DNA of 15,739 nt, taken from NCBI GenBank assembly GCA_934541205.1, contig CAKTDK010000028.1, positions 1 to 15,739 of the forward strand, written 5' to 3'. The notes beneath the pieces were generated by a model. It saw only the letters and a list, made by a program, of their open reading frames with translations, was not told where the DNA came from and searched no databases. Of this stretch, positions 1-5,198 are shown in pieces (position 1 is the stretch's first letter; each line of letters begins with the position of its first letter). Made by a program: the position numbers and the translations under genes. This stretch comes from an uncultured Eubacteriales bacterium (GTDB lineage: Bacteria > Bacillota > Clostridia > Oscillospirales > RGIG7773).

Positions 1-588
1 CTCTAATATGAAAATCATCATTTCTGCTTCTTTTTCTGTTATTTTCTTTGCAAGCTCTTTTTCCATTTCTTCGTCTTGATTGTTTTCTCTGAATGTATAT
101 CTTATATTGCCTTTGTTGTCAGATATGGACAGTTTGTTTATCTCTCTTTTATCGTTATATCCTATATCCGCAACGCTGAAAGTTGTATTAAGTTTGCTTT
201 CGCCTTTTGCGTTTGTTTTAAAATCTTCGGGAGTTAATTTAATCCATATAAATGGTGATGTATATAGCTCTCTTCCTATACCAACATTAAATCCGGCTCT
301 TTTGAAACTGTCTGATGCCTGTCCTTTTTCTTTTTCCGTATAGCTTTCTGTCCCTACATCCTGCTTTCTTATCCAGCAGTTTTTCTCTATATCCCATATA
401 TCTATGTTGCAGAATAAATTTCCGTTTATTAGTTCGTGAGTTCTCTGCCAGCCATTTACACCAAATGTTTCGTCAAGTATTTTCATATCACATCTGGCAT
501 CCTTATACAGAAGTACACTGCACCCGTCTTTTTTTACCGTCTGTACACGACACTCTATTTCATCCGCTCTTAATACCCTTATATTCAT
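1..588 (-). CDS. Rad52-like single-strand annealing protein (partial, C-terminus off the window)
   Basis: The 196 codons visible are the N-terminal part. Residues about 45-105 have the Rad52/Rad22-like layout: a WQRTHELINGNLFCNI strand pair, then IRKQDVGTESYTEKEKGQ, then ASDSFKRAGFNVGIGRELY. The last two match the Rad52 pattern of a G-rich strand, a K/S-rich helix and a GIGR-x-LY turn. Proteins of this family anneal single-stranded DNA in phage recombination and replication. A charged, probably helical stretch begins near residue 175, as is usual after the annealing core. The start is set by GGAGAG about 8 nt upstream. Its ATG overlaps the stop of the preceding gene (ATGA at 588-585), so translation is probably coupled. 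It is the furthest-downstream early gene visible. The family call rests on motif resemblance read by eye; another SSAP-like family is possible. Confidence 0.72.
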   Translation of the reverse strand, partial: MNIRVLRADEIECRVQTVKKDGCSVLLYKDARCDMKILDETFGVNGWQRTHELINGNLFCNIDIWDIEKNCWIRKQDVGTESYTEKEKGQASDSFKRAGFNVGIGRELYTSPFIWIKLTPEDFKTNAKGESKLNTTFSVADIGYNDKREINKLSISDNKGNIRYTFRENNQDEEMEKELAKKITEKEAEMMIFILE

Positions 589-947
589 CTTTCAACTCTC
601 CATTCGATAAATGCTGTATCAAGCTGATTTGCAAATTCTTCTAAATCTTCTCTTGATAATGTTTCTGATAATATTTCAACAAGCTCACTTTTGGAAAAAC
701 AGGACAATATATATTCGTATCTGTCTTTTACTGATTGCTGATCAAAAAACTCCCTTAAATCGTCTGTTTTAGTATTATTCATGTAATAACCTGCAATACA
801 ATCATCGCATATTATATTGTCATCTGCTATGTGATATGTATCGCATTTATATATATCCTCTCCGCAGTTATGACAGTACCCGATTTTCTTATCTTCAAAG
901 TTCGGGCACCTTGTCATACATGGGGTTTGTCCGCATTCACTGCACAT
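585..947 (-). CDS. Cys-rich zinc-binding-type early phage protein
   Basis: This is a 120-residue protein of unknown function. The first 50 residues hold nine Cys: C2/C5, C10/C14, C25/C28, C35 and C47/C50, with H26 and H39. The C25-x2-C28 ... C35-x3-H39 ... C47-x2-C50 spacing looks like a zinc ribbon or B-box-like fold. The remaining ~65 residues are acidic and helical (e.g. LVEILSETLSREDLEEFANQ). An AGGAGAAAT ribosome site precedes the ATG. It is the gene just upstream of the Rad52-like gene and is translationally coupled to it, so a role around DNA recombination is plausible but unproven. Confidence 0.8.
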   Translation of the reverse strand: MCSECGQTPCMTRCPNFEDKKIGYCHNCGEDIYKCDTYHIADDNIICDDCIAGYYMNNTKTDDLREFFDQQSVKDRYEYILSCFSKSELVEILSETLSREDLEEFANQLDTAFIEWRVER

Positions 948-1002
948 TTTTTTTATTTCTCCTCTTGATTTATTTTTAAAATTCTGTTACACTTTAGTTG
1001 AA

Positions 1003-1062
1003 TATTTTGATAAGCGTTAAAACGCTTTGCCTGTTGAGAATTGCCGTTCTTGACAGGCTTTC
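1003..1062 (-). other. Two hairpins in the early-operon gap
   Basis: The 118-base gap between the small membrane-protein gene and the Cys-rich gene holds, on the minus strand, a hairpin with arms GCCTGT/ACAGGC (1029-1058) and next to it a short one, AAGCGTT/AACGCTT. Neither is followed by a T-run, so they are not typical terminators. They could stabilise the 5' end of a processed mRNA or pause transcription. Confidence 0.4.
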
Positions 1063-1065
1063 TTC

Positions 1066-1260
1066 TTATTCTTCATCTTCTTTTTCCTCTAATGCTTTTT
1101 TCATTTCTTTATATGTATTCGGTACTATTAACACCAGTATAGGCAATAACAGGAACATCAGTCCATTACCGTGAATAGTCCCAGTCAAATATATGTCCTT
1201 GAATACTTCCATTGCACATATTGCTGTTATACACAGCCATATTATTACTTTTGTTTTCAT
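1066..1260 (-). CDS. Small early membrane protein
   Basis: This 64-residue protein has two hydrophobic segments, about residues 4-20 (VIIWLCITAICAMEVF) and 33-48 (GLMFLLLPILVLIVP). They are followed by a highly charged tail, KEMKKALEEKEDEE. It should sit in the cytoplasmic membrane with a short loop and a cytoplasmic tail. The start overlaps the end of the preceding gene by four bases (ATGA-type), and GGAAGTG lies upstream inside that gene. No family was recognised. Small two-helix proteins of this kind occur in early operons of Firmicute phages. Confidence 0.7.
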   Translation of the reverse strand: MKTKVIIWLCITAICAMEVFKDIYLTGTIHGNGLMFLLLPILVLIVPNTYKEMKKALEEKEDEE

Positions 1261-1472
1261 TGTTTCACTTCCAATCCTACAATACGTTTCGCAACATGGT
1301 CAGAAAAATATTTAGCTCCTTTATGCCCTTTTACGCCAAGTACCGGATTCAATCCATATAAAAGCTCACACGCTTTTGAATATTGATATCCTGTAAATTC
1401 ACATATTTCTTTCATAGTCACAAAACTCGAAAAGTTTTTTTCCAATCTATCTCTTATTTCTTTCCAATCCAT
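1257..1472 (-). CDS. Small winged-helix/excisionase-like DNA-binding protein
   Basis: I place the start at the ATG at 1472 (MDWKEIRDRLEKNF, 71 residues) because AGAGGG lies 8 nt upstream. The longer reading from 1502 would include this ribosome site. The core FVTMKEICEFTGYQYSKACELLYGL reads like a helix-turn-helix entry pair, and the following GHKGAKYFSDHVAKRI like a wing plus helix. This resembles small excisionase-type or MerR-like DNA-binding proteins of phages. The DNA target is unknown. It overlaps its downstream neighbour by four bases. Confidence 0.6.
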   Translation of the reverse strand: MDWKEIRDRLEKNFSSFVTMKEICEFTGYQYSKACELLYGLNPVLGVKGHKGAKYFSDHVAKRIVGLEVKQ

Positions 1473-1494
1473 TTTTTTACCCTCTTTATTGCTA

Positions 1495-1689
1495 TTATTC
1501 AAAATAGCTCATAATTTCTTCATAAAGCGTTGTTAACGCTTCTCTTACTGCTTCCTTATCAACCGGAGGAAGTGTGTCAAGTTCTAAATCTAATTTCATT
1601 CCCAAACGTTTCGCCCGTCCGTCATCAGTAAGAAGTGTCGGAATTTGTACGGTTATTTTTTGCAAATTTATAAATTCTCTTTCTAACAT
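1495..1689 (-). CDS. Hypothetical early phage protein
   Basis: This 64-residue, slightly acidic protein is MLEREFINLQKITVQIP followed by KLDLELDTLPPVDKEAVREALTTLYEEIMSYFE. The C-terminal half is a strong amphipathic helix. There are no membrane segments, Cys motifs or recognised domain. A GAAAGGAAG ribosome site lies at good spacing before the ATG. It sits inside the leftward early operon, overlapping the tail of the upstream membrane ORF. Function unknown. Confidence 0.7.
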   Translation of the reverse strand: MLEREFINLQKITVQIPTLLTDDGRAKRLGMKLDLELDTLPPVDKEAVREALTTLYEEIMSYFE

Positions 1690-1813
1690 TTTTAATCTTC
1701 CTTTCGTTCAAAATTAAATTAATCATTAAATACGTTCCCAATACTATTATTAAGCTTGTCCCAACTGATAACACGGACAGCATTATACTGATTACTATGT
1801 TTATTGGTATCAC
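1625..1813 (-). CDS. Possible small membrane protein (GTG start)
   Basis: The frame encodes 62 residues: a long hydrophobic stretch (residues 3-35, IVISIMLSVLSVGTSLIIVLGTYLMINLIL) and a basic tail (ERKIKNVRKRIYKFAK). This is a typical one- or two-helix membrane peptide with an inside-positive end. The start is uncertain. The GTG at 1813 lies within a GAGGTGAT ribosome site, and an ATG eleven codons in has no good site of its own. The 3' end overlaps the next gene by 65 bases. Without it, the stretch 1690-1815 would be empty apart from regulatory sequence. Confidence 0.42.
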   Translation of the reverse strand: MIPINIVISIMLSVLSVGTSLIIVLGTYLMINLILNERKIKNVRKRIYKFAKNNRTNSDTSY

Positions 1814-1830
1814 CTCACTTTGCCATATTG

Positions 1831-1860
1831 TTGTTTATTCTCCTTTTTTTGTTATATAAT
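1831..1860 (+). promoter_or_regulatory. Rightward promoter, diverged cassette copy 1
   Basis: TTGTTT (1831-1836), an 18-bp spacer and TATAAT (1855-1860) stand just before the zinc-ribbon gene. The surrounding bases (TTGTTG, CTCCTTT before the -10 box, AAGAAAGGAGG after it) are a diverged version of the two identical cassettes at 2188-2246 and 2693-2751. Confidence 0.7.
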
Positions 1861-1892
1861 GGGTTATATTACATAAGAAAGGAGGGATTGCT

Positions 1893-2030
1893 ATGCCGAA
1901 AACTGGTGAAAAGCCGGGCAAAGGTACATATAAATGTAAAGATTGTAGCCAAAAAGTCGTTTTAGATGATACAAGTGATACATTACCGCCTTGCCCGAAA
2001 TGCAATGGGACGGAGTATTCAAAGGCTTAA
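1893..2030 (+). CDS. Small zinc-ribbon protein
   Basis: The protein is 45 residues, starting MPKTGEKPGKGTYKCKDC. It has two CxxC knuckles, C15/C18 and C35/C38 (CPKC), the second in LPPCPKCNGTEY. This is the zinc-ribbon form, typical of a small widespread Firmicute protein family also carried by phages. Its biochemical role is not known. AAGAAAGGAGG lies 7 nt before the ATG, and the gene has its own promoter directed against the leftward operon. Its stop overlaps the stop of the leftward gene at 2027-2173 (tail-to-tail). Confidence 0.85.
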   Translation: MPKTGEKPGKGTYKCKDCSQKVVLDDTSDTLPPCPKCNGTEYSKA

Positions 2031-2173
2031 ACTTTGAATCTTTTAACCCAACTTACTTTACCTAACCATTGACGCCATATAGCAATTTCCAGATTGTTAT
2101 TGGCGTCTTTGTATTTACTAAAATACATCATTGGCACAATTTGCTTTATTAAATATATTATTTTATTCTTCAT
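2027..2173 (-). CDS. Hypothetical 48-residue early protein
   Basis: MKNKIIYLIKQIVPMMYFSK is followed by a segment ending AIWRQWLGKVSWVKRFKV. GAGGTGAG stands 6 nt before the ATG, and this leader belongs to the shared leader type of the early operon. The protein is basic and Trp/Tyr-rich, with an N-terminal amphipathic helix and the conserved-looking IWRQWLGKV segment. Proteins with this Tyr/Trp pattern occur as short unknown phage genes. The stop meets that of the rightward zinc-ribbon gene. Function unknown. Confidence 0.7.
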   Translation of the reverse strand: MKNKIIYLIKQIVPMMYFSKYKDANNNLEIAIWRQWLGKVSWVKRFKV

Positions 2174-2187
2174 CTTATCTCACCTCG

Positions 2188-2246
2188 TTTCTTGTTGCTT
2201 TCTCTCCTTTCCTGTAATATAATGGTATAAATACAAAGGAAAGGAG
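2188..2246 (+). repeat. Promoter cassette copy 2 (59-bp perfect repeat of 2693-2751)
   Basis: The repeat holds TTGCTT (2195-2200), a 17-bp spacer, TATAAT (2218-2223), and an inverted repeat CTCCTTTCC/GGAAAGGAG whose right arm is the ribosome site of the rightward gene. The left end overlaps the leftward leader motif GCAACAAGAAACGAGGTGAG, so the cassette serves both strands. Confidence 0.88.
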
Positions 2247-2255
2247 ATAGCAATT

Positions 2256-2399
2256 ATGGATTTTAATCAAATAATTTGTCCTCTTACATTAATGGGTAGT
2301 GTAGAAAAAGTATGTAACCCACGTTGTAAATTTTTAAATTCTAAAAATGAATGCATATTTGTAGAATACTTTAAAAACAAAAATTCAAAAAAAGATTAA
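2256..2399 (+). CDS. Four-Cys mini-protein A
   Basis: 47 residues, starting MDFNQIICPLTLMGSVEKVC. The Cys pattern is CPL ... VCNPRCKFLN ... ECIF, that is C8, C20, C24 and C33, plausibly one metal site. It is related in pattern to the protein at 2760-2939 (CPF ... KCNNNCKF ... DCLIF). Four-Cys mini-proteins of this sort (CPF...C...C...C) occur widely in Firmicute phages and are uncharacterised. GGAAAGGAG precedes the ATG. The gene is expressed from its own promoter cassette against the early operon and ends overlapping the stop of 2396-2578. Confidence 0.78.
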   Translation: MDFNQIICPLTLMGSVEKVCNPRCKFLNSKNECIFVEYFKNKNSKKD

Positions 2400-2578
2400 A
2401 CTTTTTCCTCATCTAAACAAACTGTTACAAATTTTAATGCTTGTTTTGCTTGATATTGTGACAGTTTGCTTTCTTTTATTACCTTCATAATTTCTTTTCC
2501 GCATTCGATTACATCTTTAATCTCAAGTTCGGTTAAATTGCTTGCGGCTATCCAATCTATAATTCTTTTTTTTTCCAT
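2396..2578 (-). CDS. Hypothetical early phage protein
   Basis: I start at the ATG at 2578 (MEKKRIIDWIAASNLTELE, 60 residues) because GAAGGTGAG lies directly upstream. The longer open frame to 2671 runs through the small membrane gene 2599-2679 and has no ribosome site. The protein appears all-helical: RIIDWIAASNLTELEIKDVIECGKEIMKVIKESKLSQYQAKQALKFV. The C-terminal part could be a degenerate helix-turn-helix (LSQYQAKQALKFV), but that is weak. It is in the middle of the leftward early operon. Confidence 0.68.
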   Translation of the reverse strand: MEKKRIIDWIAASNLTELEIKDVIECGKEIMKVIKESKLSQYQAKQALKFVTVCLDEEKV

Positions 2579-2598
2579 CTTCTCACCTTCTTTCGTTG

Positions 2599-2679
2599 TT
2601 ACTTTATTATCAATGAAATTACCGCCACAATAAGTGATATAATCGGTAACACTAACGACAAATAAGTCCATTTGTTCAT
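2599..2679 (-). CDS. 26-residue single-helix membrane peptide
   Basis: The peptide starts MNKWTYLSLVLPIISL and ends in IIK. It has one hydrophobic helix (residues 5-25), a Lys near the N-terminus and a terminal Lys. A strong GAGGTGAG lies 4 nt before the ATG, and the leader is the same as that of 2027-2173, which supports real translation despite the small size. It could be a membrane anchor, a small toxin-like peptide or a regulator of a host membrane protein; sequence alone cannot decide. Confidence 0.6.
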   Translation of the reverse strand: MNKWTYLSLVLPIISLIVAVISLIIK

Positions 2680-2692
2680 TCTACTCACCTCT

Positions 2693-2751
2693 TTTCTTGT
2701 TGCTTTCTCTCCTTTCCTGTAATATAATGGTATAAATACAAAGGAAAGGAG
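2693..2751 (+). repeat. Promoter cassette copy 3 (59-bp perfect repeat of 2188-2246)
   Basis: Same elements as copy 2, 505 bases to the right: TTGCTT (2700-2705), 17-bp spacer, TATAAT (2723-2728), and the CTCCTTTCC/GGAAAGGAG inverted repeat. Perfect identity over 59 bases suggests a recent duplication or active recombination between the copies. Confidence 0.88.
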
Positions 2752-2759
2752 GAATTATC

Positions 2760-2939
2760 ATGAATGATTTTTGTCCTTTTATAAATGGCAAATGTAATAA
2801 TAATTGTAAATTTAAAATCACTAAAACAGCTACCTCGTATGATATATCCGACTGCCTTATTTTTGTAAAACTTGATACTATTAATGATTTACAAAAAGAC
2901 CAGTTGACCGACATATCAACTACGTTAGCCAAACGTTAA
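2760..2939 (+). CDS. Four-Cys mini-protein B
   Basis: 59 residues. The N-terminus reads MNDFCPFINGKCNNNCKFKI, followed by SDCLIFVKL and a polar tail to TTLAKR. Cys at 5, 12, 16 and about 28 match the order seen in mini-protein A, so the two are probably distant paralogues carried behind the same promoter cassette. GGAAAGGAGG lies 8 nt before the ATG. The stop overlaps that of the leftward gene 2936-3109. A longer open frame exists on the opposite strand here (2681-2932), but it lacks a promoter and ribosome site. Function unknown; metal binding is inferred from the Cys pattern only. Confidence 0.78.
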   Translation: MNDFCPFINGKCNNNCKFKITKTATSYDISDCLIFVKLDTINDLQKDQLTDISTTLAKR

Positions 2940-3109
2940 TCTTCAATCTTTAATTCATTGCTTTTATTGAATTGCACTGTTGATGTTTTGCAAATTACTT
3001 TCTGACCGTATGAAAGTATATTTATTGCCTCTTCAATAGTGCATTTTTCTCCTGATAAAATATGAAGTATTCTGTTTAAGATATATACACTTTTTTTGTT
3101 AATTTCCAT
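2936..3109 (-). CDS. Hypothetical early phage protein
   Basis: 57 residues starting MEINKKSVYILNRILHILSG. The start is at the ATG at 3109, because the upstream ATG/GTG codons fall inside the GAAACGAGGTGAG ribosome site. The protein is mixed helix and strand: a helix KKSVYILNRILHILSG, a helix TIEEAINILSYGQK and a strand VICKTSTVQF. No motif was recognised. It lies in the leftward early operon, converging on mini-protein B. Confidence 0.68.
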   Translation of the reverse strand: MEINKKSVYILNRILHILSGEKCTIEEAINILSYGQKVICKTSTVQFNKSNELKIED

Positions 3110-3124
3110 GTTTCTCACCTCGTT

Positions 3125-3367
3125 TCATTTTATGTTTCTGCTTATTTTTTCTACTTTCAAAGATAACTTTCCAAACTCTCTTATCAATCTATCTATGTCA
3201 TGCTGTAAACATTCTATAGGTCTAACGTCTTCTTTGCTATTAATCGAATTTATTAATCGTTTTACTTCTAACAAAGTATCTTTTAATTTGCTCGCTTTTT
3301 CCTGCGCTTTATCAAGGTCATCCATATTAATAGATAACTTTATTTTGTTTGTCTTTTTATTTTCCAT
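3125..3367 (-). CDS. Coiled-coil early phage protein
   Basis: Start at the ATG at 3367 (MENKKTNKIKLSINMDDLDK, 80 residues), set by GAAGGTGAGAG just upstream. After a short strand (IKLSINM), the rest is heptad-rich helix: DKAQEKASKLKDTLLEVKRLINSI and IECLQHDIDRLIREFGKLSLKVEKI. The form resembles short phage proteins with a beta-strand plus coiled coil (VKLNVDTSDLDKAI... type), whose role is unknown. It sits downstream of 3975-4202 in the early operon and is separated from it by the counter-oriented gene 3446-3997. Confidence 0.7.
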   Translation of the reverse strand: MENKKTNKIKLSINMDDLDKAQEKASKLKDTLLEVKRLINSINSKEDVRPIECLQHDIDRLIREFGKLSLKVEKISRNIK

Positions 3368-3393
3368 ACTCTCACCTTCTTTCATTGTAATTA

Positions 3394-3422
3394 TTGTTAT
3401 TTTCCCTCAACTATGGTATTAT
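3394..3422 (+). promoter_or_regulatory. Rightward promoter of the 3446 gene
   Basis: TTGTTA (3394-3399), 17-bp spacer, TATTAT (3417-3422) with an extended -10 TGG directly before it. It points against the leftward operon, so the 3446 gene can be expressed independently, for example in the lysogen. Confidence 0.72.
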
Positions 3423-3445
3423 TTAGTCAAAAAGGAGTGGTTTTT

Positions 3446-3997
3446 ATGAATAAATCATACACAACACCTGAAATTGTTTTAAAATACATTGTTGATAATT
3501 TTGAAGCTGAAGAATGTATTAAGATGAATGTTATCATTGACCATTTTTCCGACCAATATAAACGAAGTTTGGTAGTTTCGGCTTTTAAAGAACTAAACAA
3601 AGATAATTTAATAAAGTTATCCATTTCAGATGATAATGAAATAGGAAAATTATGTCTTACTTCTGAAGGAGCGTTTTATTTCGAAAATCAAGAAGACGAT
3701 TCTAACTTCCAATGTCCAACAGTCAACATATATGATTCATCAGGAATTAATGTAGGAAACAACAATACTGTTAACATAAATAACGGTTGTGATTTTGAGG
3801 ATCTGCATAACATTATTAATAGCTTACAAGTATCAAACCAAGAAACATATCACGAACTCATCAATACTTTGCAAGATTGCATTAAAAACAATAAACCCAT
3901 TCCAAAGGGTAAATTTTCTAAAGCAATAGAAATAACACAAGAGATTATCCCTCTTTTTACCGCTATCGGTAGTCTTATATTTCGTTATCTTGCTTAA
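3446..3997 (+). CDS. Winged-helix protein with Asn-rich linker and C-terminal membrane segment (candidate cargo gene)
   Basis: 183 residues. The ATG at 3446 follows AAGGAGTGG; an in-frame ATG at 3413 lies upstream of that site. Residues 5-80 look like a winged helix: helices TPEIVLKYIVDNF, IKMNVIIDHF and RSLVVSAFKELNKDNLI, then a wing with KLCLTSEGAFYF. Residues 90-114 are an Asn-rich strand-turn segment (VNIYDSSGINVGNNNTVNI). Such GNNNxVNI segments are known as linkers in multidomain effector proteins. Residues 118-150 are helical. The end, EIIPLFTAIGSLIFRYLA, could be a membrane helix. It has its own promoter, faces the early operon, and its last 23 bases overlap the end of 3975-4202. It could be a superinfection-exclusion or abortive-infection protein, or a regulator. 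No homologue is recognised. Confidence 0.75.
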   Translation: MNKSYTTPEIVLKYIVDNFEAEECIKMNVIIDHFSDQYKRSLVVSAFKELNKDNLIKLSISDDNEIGKLCLTSEGAFYFENQEDDSNFQCPTVNIYDSSGINVGNNNTVNINNGCDFEDLHNIINSLQVSNQETYHELINTLQDCIKNNKPIPKGKFSKAIEITQEIIPLFTAIGSLIFRYLA

Positions 3998-4202
3998 TTC
4001 CGAACATATCTTTTACAGCTTCGGCTGCATTACTGCTTAAGGTTTCATCAGTTATTTCCTGATAAAGTCCTTTAATAGCTCCAAGCAATGTCTTTAATTC
4101 TTCAAAGTTGTCATATTCTTTTGTGCTTTGAACGGTTAAAGACATTTTTATTTTTGTTCCGTCTTGTATAACTACTTCTTTTGTTGTTTTATTATTAAAC
4201 AC
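3975..4202 (-). CDS. Hypothetical early phage protein (GTG start)
   Basis: 75 residues. GAGGTGAG lies 6 nt before a GTG at 4202. The N-terminal third is beta-rich (TTKEVVIQDGTKIKMSLTVQSTKEY) and the rest is helical (FEELKTLLGAIKGLYQEI ... NAAEAVKDMFG). This two-part form resembles short early proteins of Firmicute phages, and more loosely the neighbouring 3125-3367 protein. It is the second gene of the leftward operon and overlaps the 3446 gene tail-to-tail. Confidence 0.7.
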   Translation of the reverse strand: MFNNKTTKEVVIQDGTKIKMSLTVQSTKEYDNFEELKTLLGAIKGLYQEITDETLSSNAAEAVKDMFGIKQDNEI

Positions 4203-4245
4203 TTTCTCTCACCTCGGTTCTTGTATTATCGTTTAAGCAACTAAT

Positions 4246-4458
4246 TTAAGAAAAAAAATCATCACTTATTCCATAATGTTTCTTTAATAGTTTTTGTTCA
4301 TTTAAATAAAAATCAGAATAACCATTTATTTTCATAGAAATAGTAGTTATAGTAACCCCTAATAACTTAGCAAAATCCGCATATTTTATGCCCTTTTCTA
4401 CTGCGAAACCTTTTAACTTATTATATGGTTCATGTATTAAAACCTTTTCTTTTTTCAT
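4246..4458 (-). CDS. Cro-like HTH regulator
   Basis: 70 residues with a Cro/C1-type helix-turn-helix at about 14-60: LKGFAVEKGIKYADFAKLLGVTITTISMKINGYSDF. The turn and recognition helix (GVTITTISMKINGYSDF) are followed by NEQKLLKKHYGISDDFF, the typical end of this family. It is the first gene behind the leftward early promoter, divergent from the repressor, which is the classic position of Cro. It is expected to bind the shared operators and shut off repressor synthesis in the lytic cycle. TAGGTGAAATA is its ribosome site. Confidence 0.85.
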   Translation of the reverse strand: MKKEKVLIHEPYNKLKGFAVEKGIKYADFAKLLGVTITTISMKINGYSDFYLNEQKLLKKHYGISDDFFS

Positions 4459-4503
4459 TTATTTCACCTACTTTCGTTTCCTTGTTGCTTTTTTGATAAC
4501 ATC

Positions 4504-4532
4504 ATATTACCATGTATTTGTTGCTTTGTCAA
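4504..4532 (-). promoter_or_regulatory. Leftward early promoter
   Basis: On the minus strand: TTGACA (complement of 4527-4532), 17-bp spacer, TAATAT (complement of 4504-4509) with an extended TGG before it. A GCAACAA motif (4518-4524) sits in the spacer and another (4483-4489) just downstream, good places for repressor binding. Confidence 0.85.
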
Positions 4533-4574
4533 TAACTTTTTTGAAATTATTTTTTATTTTTTTTGCAACACATA

Positions 4575-4603
4575 TTGATTTTTTAAAATAAGTATGCTAT
4601 TAT
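4575..4603 (+). promoter_or_regulatory. Repressor promoter
   Basis: TTGATT (4575-4580), 17-bp spacer, TATTAT (4598-4603) with extended TGC. It is followed at once by GGAGGTG and the repressor ATG, giving a leader of only about 16 nt. Confidence 0.8.
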
Positions 4604-4625
4604 TCAGTTATCGGAGGTGCAACAA

Positions 4626-5198
4626 ATGTTTAAAGATAGATTAAAAGAATTGCGTAAGAGCAACGGATATTCTATGGATGACTTATGTCAAATATATAAT
4701 AAACAGTTTAATGGAAGAATGAATAAAAGTACTCTTAGCCGTTATGAAAATGGTTTGCAAGAACCATTGTTTACAGTTGTAAAAAATTTAGCATCTATAT
4801 TCAACGTTTCCGTAGACTCTCTCTCAAGTGATGAAGTAAAATATATGTCTACAAGCGAAAAATTAAAAAATAGACGAAAAGAATTGGGGCTGACTATGCT
4901 TGAAATAGCACAAAAAGTAGGTGTTAGCGAAGCAACAGTTTCTCGTTGGGAAAGTGGAGATATTGCTAATATGCGACGTGATAAAATAGCCTCTCTTGCT
5001 AATGCTCTAAATGTAACCCCTGCTTATATTATGGGATGGGATGAAAAAATCCCCCCTGAAAAATCAGAGGAGATAGAAGAAGGAATAGTATTGCACAGGG
5101 ACGGTAAAACTTCTACATATCGTATGTCTAAAGACAAGCTGAAAACCATAGAAGCCTTACTTGAACAACTGGACGAAGACGATAATCCCGATTTATAA
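4626..5198 (+). CDS. Phage repressor with two HTH domains
   Basis: 190 residues. The ATG at 4626 follows GGAGGTG by 7 nt. Two Cro/C1-type HTH domains occur in tandem: residues 3-66 (FKDRLKELRKSNGYSMDDL ... NKSTLSRYENG) and 75-138 (SEKLKNRRKELGLTMLEIAQKVGVSEATVSRWESGD ... PAYIMGW). An acidic tail, about 139-190, shows no LexA-type Ser/Lys protease. The second domain is the better match. A repressor without autoprotease next to ImmA fits the ICEBs1/phi105 type of switch, in which ImmA cleaves the repressor. It should bind in the divergent region 4483-4625. The tandem arrangement is less common and could mean two half-sites are recognised by one chain. The gene end overlaps immA by 6 bases. Confidence 0.88.
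   Translation: MFKDRLKELRKSNGYSMDDLCQIYNKQFNGRMNKSTLSRYENGLQEPLFTVVKNLASIFNVSVDSLSSDEVKYMSTSEKLKNRRKELGLTMLEIAQKVGVSEATVSRWESGDIANMRRDKIASLANALNVTPAYIMGWDEKIPPEKSEEIEEGIVLHRDGKTSTYRMSKDKLKTIEALLEQLDEDDNPDL

Larger units (their letters stand above)
4483..4625. promoter_or_regulatory. Candidate operator set, GCAACA/TTGTTGC motifs
   Basis: Four copies of GCAACA lie in the divergent region: minus strand at 4483-4489 and 4518-4524, plus strand at 4565-4570 and 4619-4625. They flank or overlap both divergent promoters and the repressor ribosome site. The same heptamer recurs at the -35 box of the two perfect cassettes (2192-2198, 2697-2703). Binding is inferred from position only. Confidence 0.45.

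Noticed and set aside
2579..2671. N-terminal extension of the 2396 gene
   Set aside because: It runs through the separate membrane peptide gene in another frame, and the GAAGGTGAG site supports the ATG at 2578.
2188..2751. Cassette repeats as a CRISPR array
   Set aside because: Only two perfect copies 505 bases apart, with genes between them and promoter elements inside.
2681..2932. Minus-strand open frame of 83 codons opposite mini-protein B
   Set aside because: No ribosome site or promoter. The plus strand has a good promoter, ribosome site and Cys-motif protein, so this is a shadow.
3096..3449. Plus-strand open frame of 117 codons opposite 3125-3367
   Set aside because: It is hydrophobic only because it is the complement of Lys/Glu-rich coding sequence, and it has no ribosome site.
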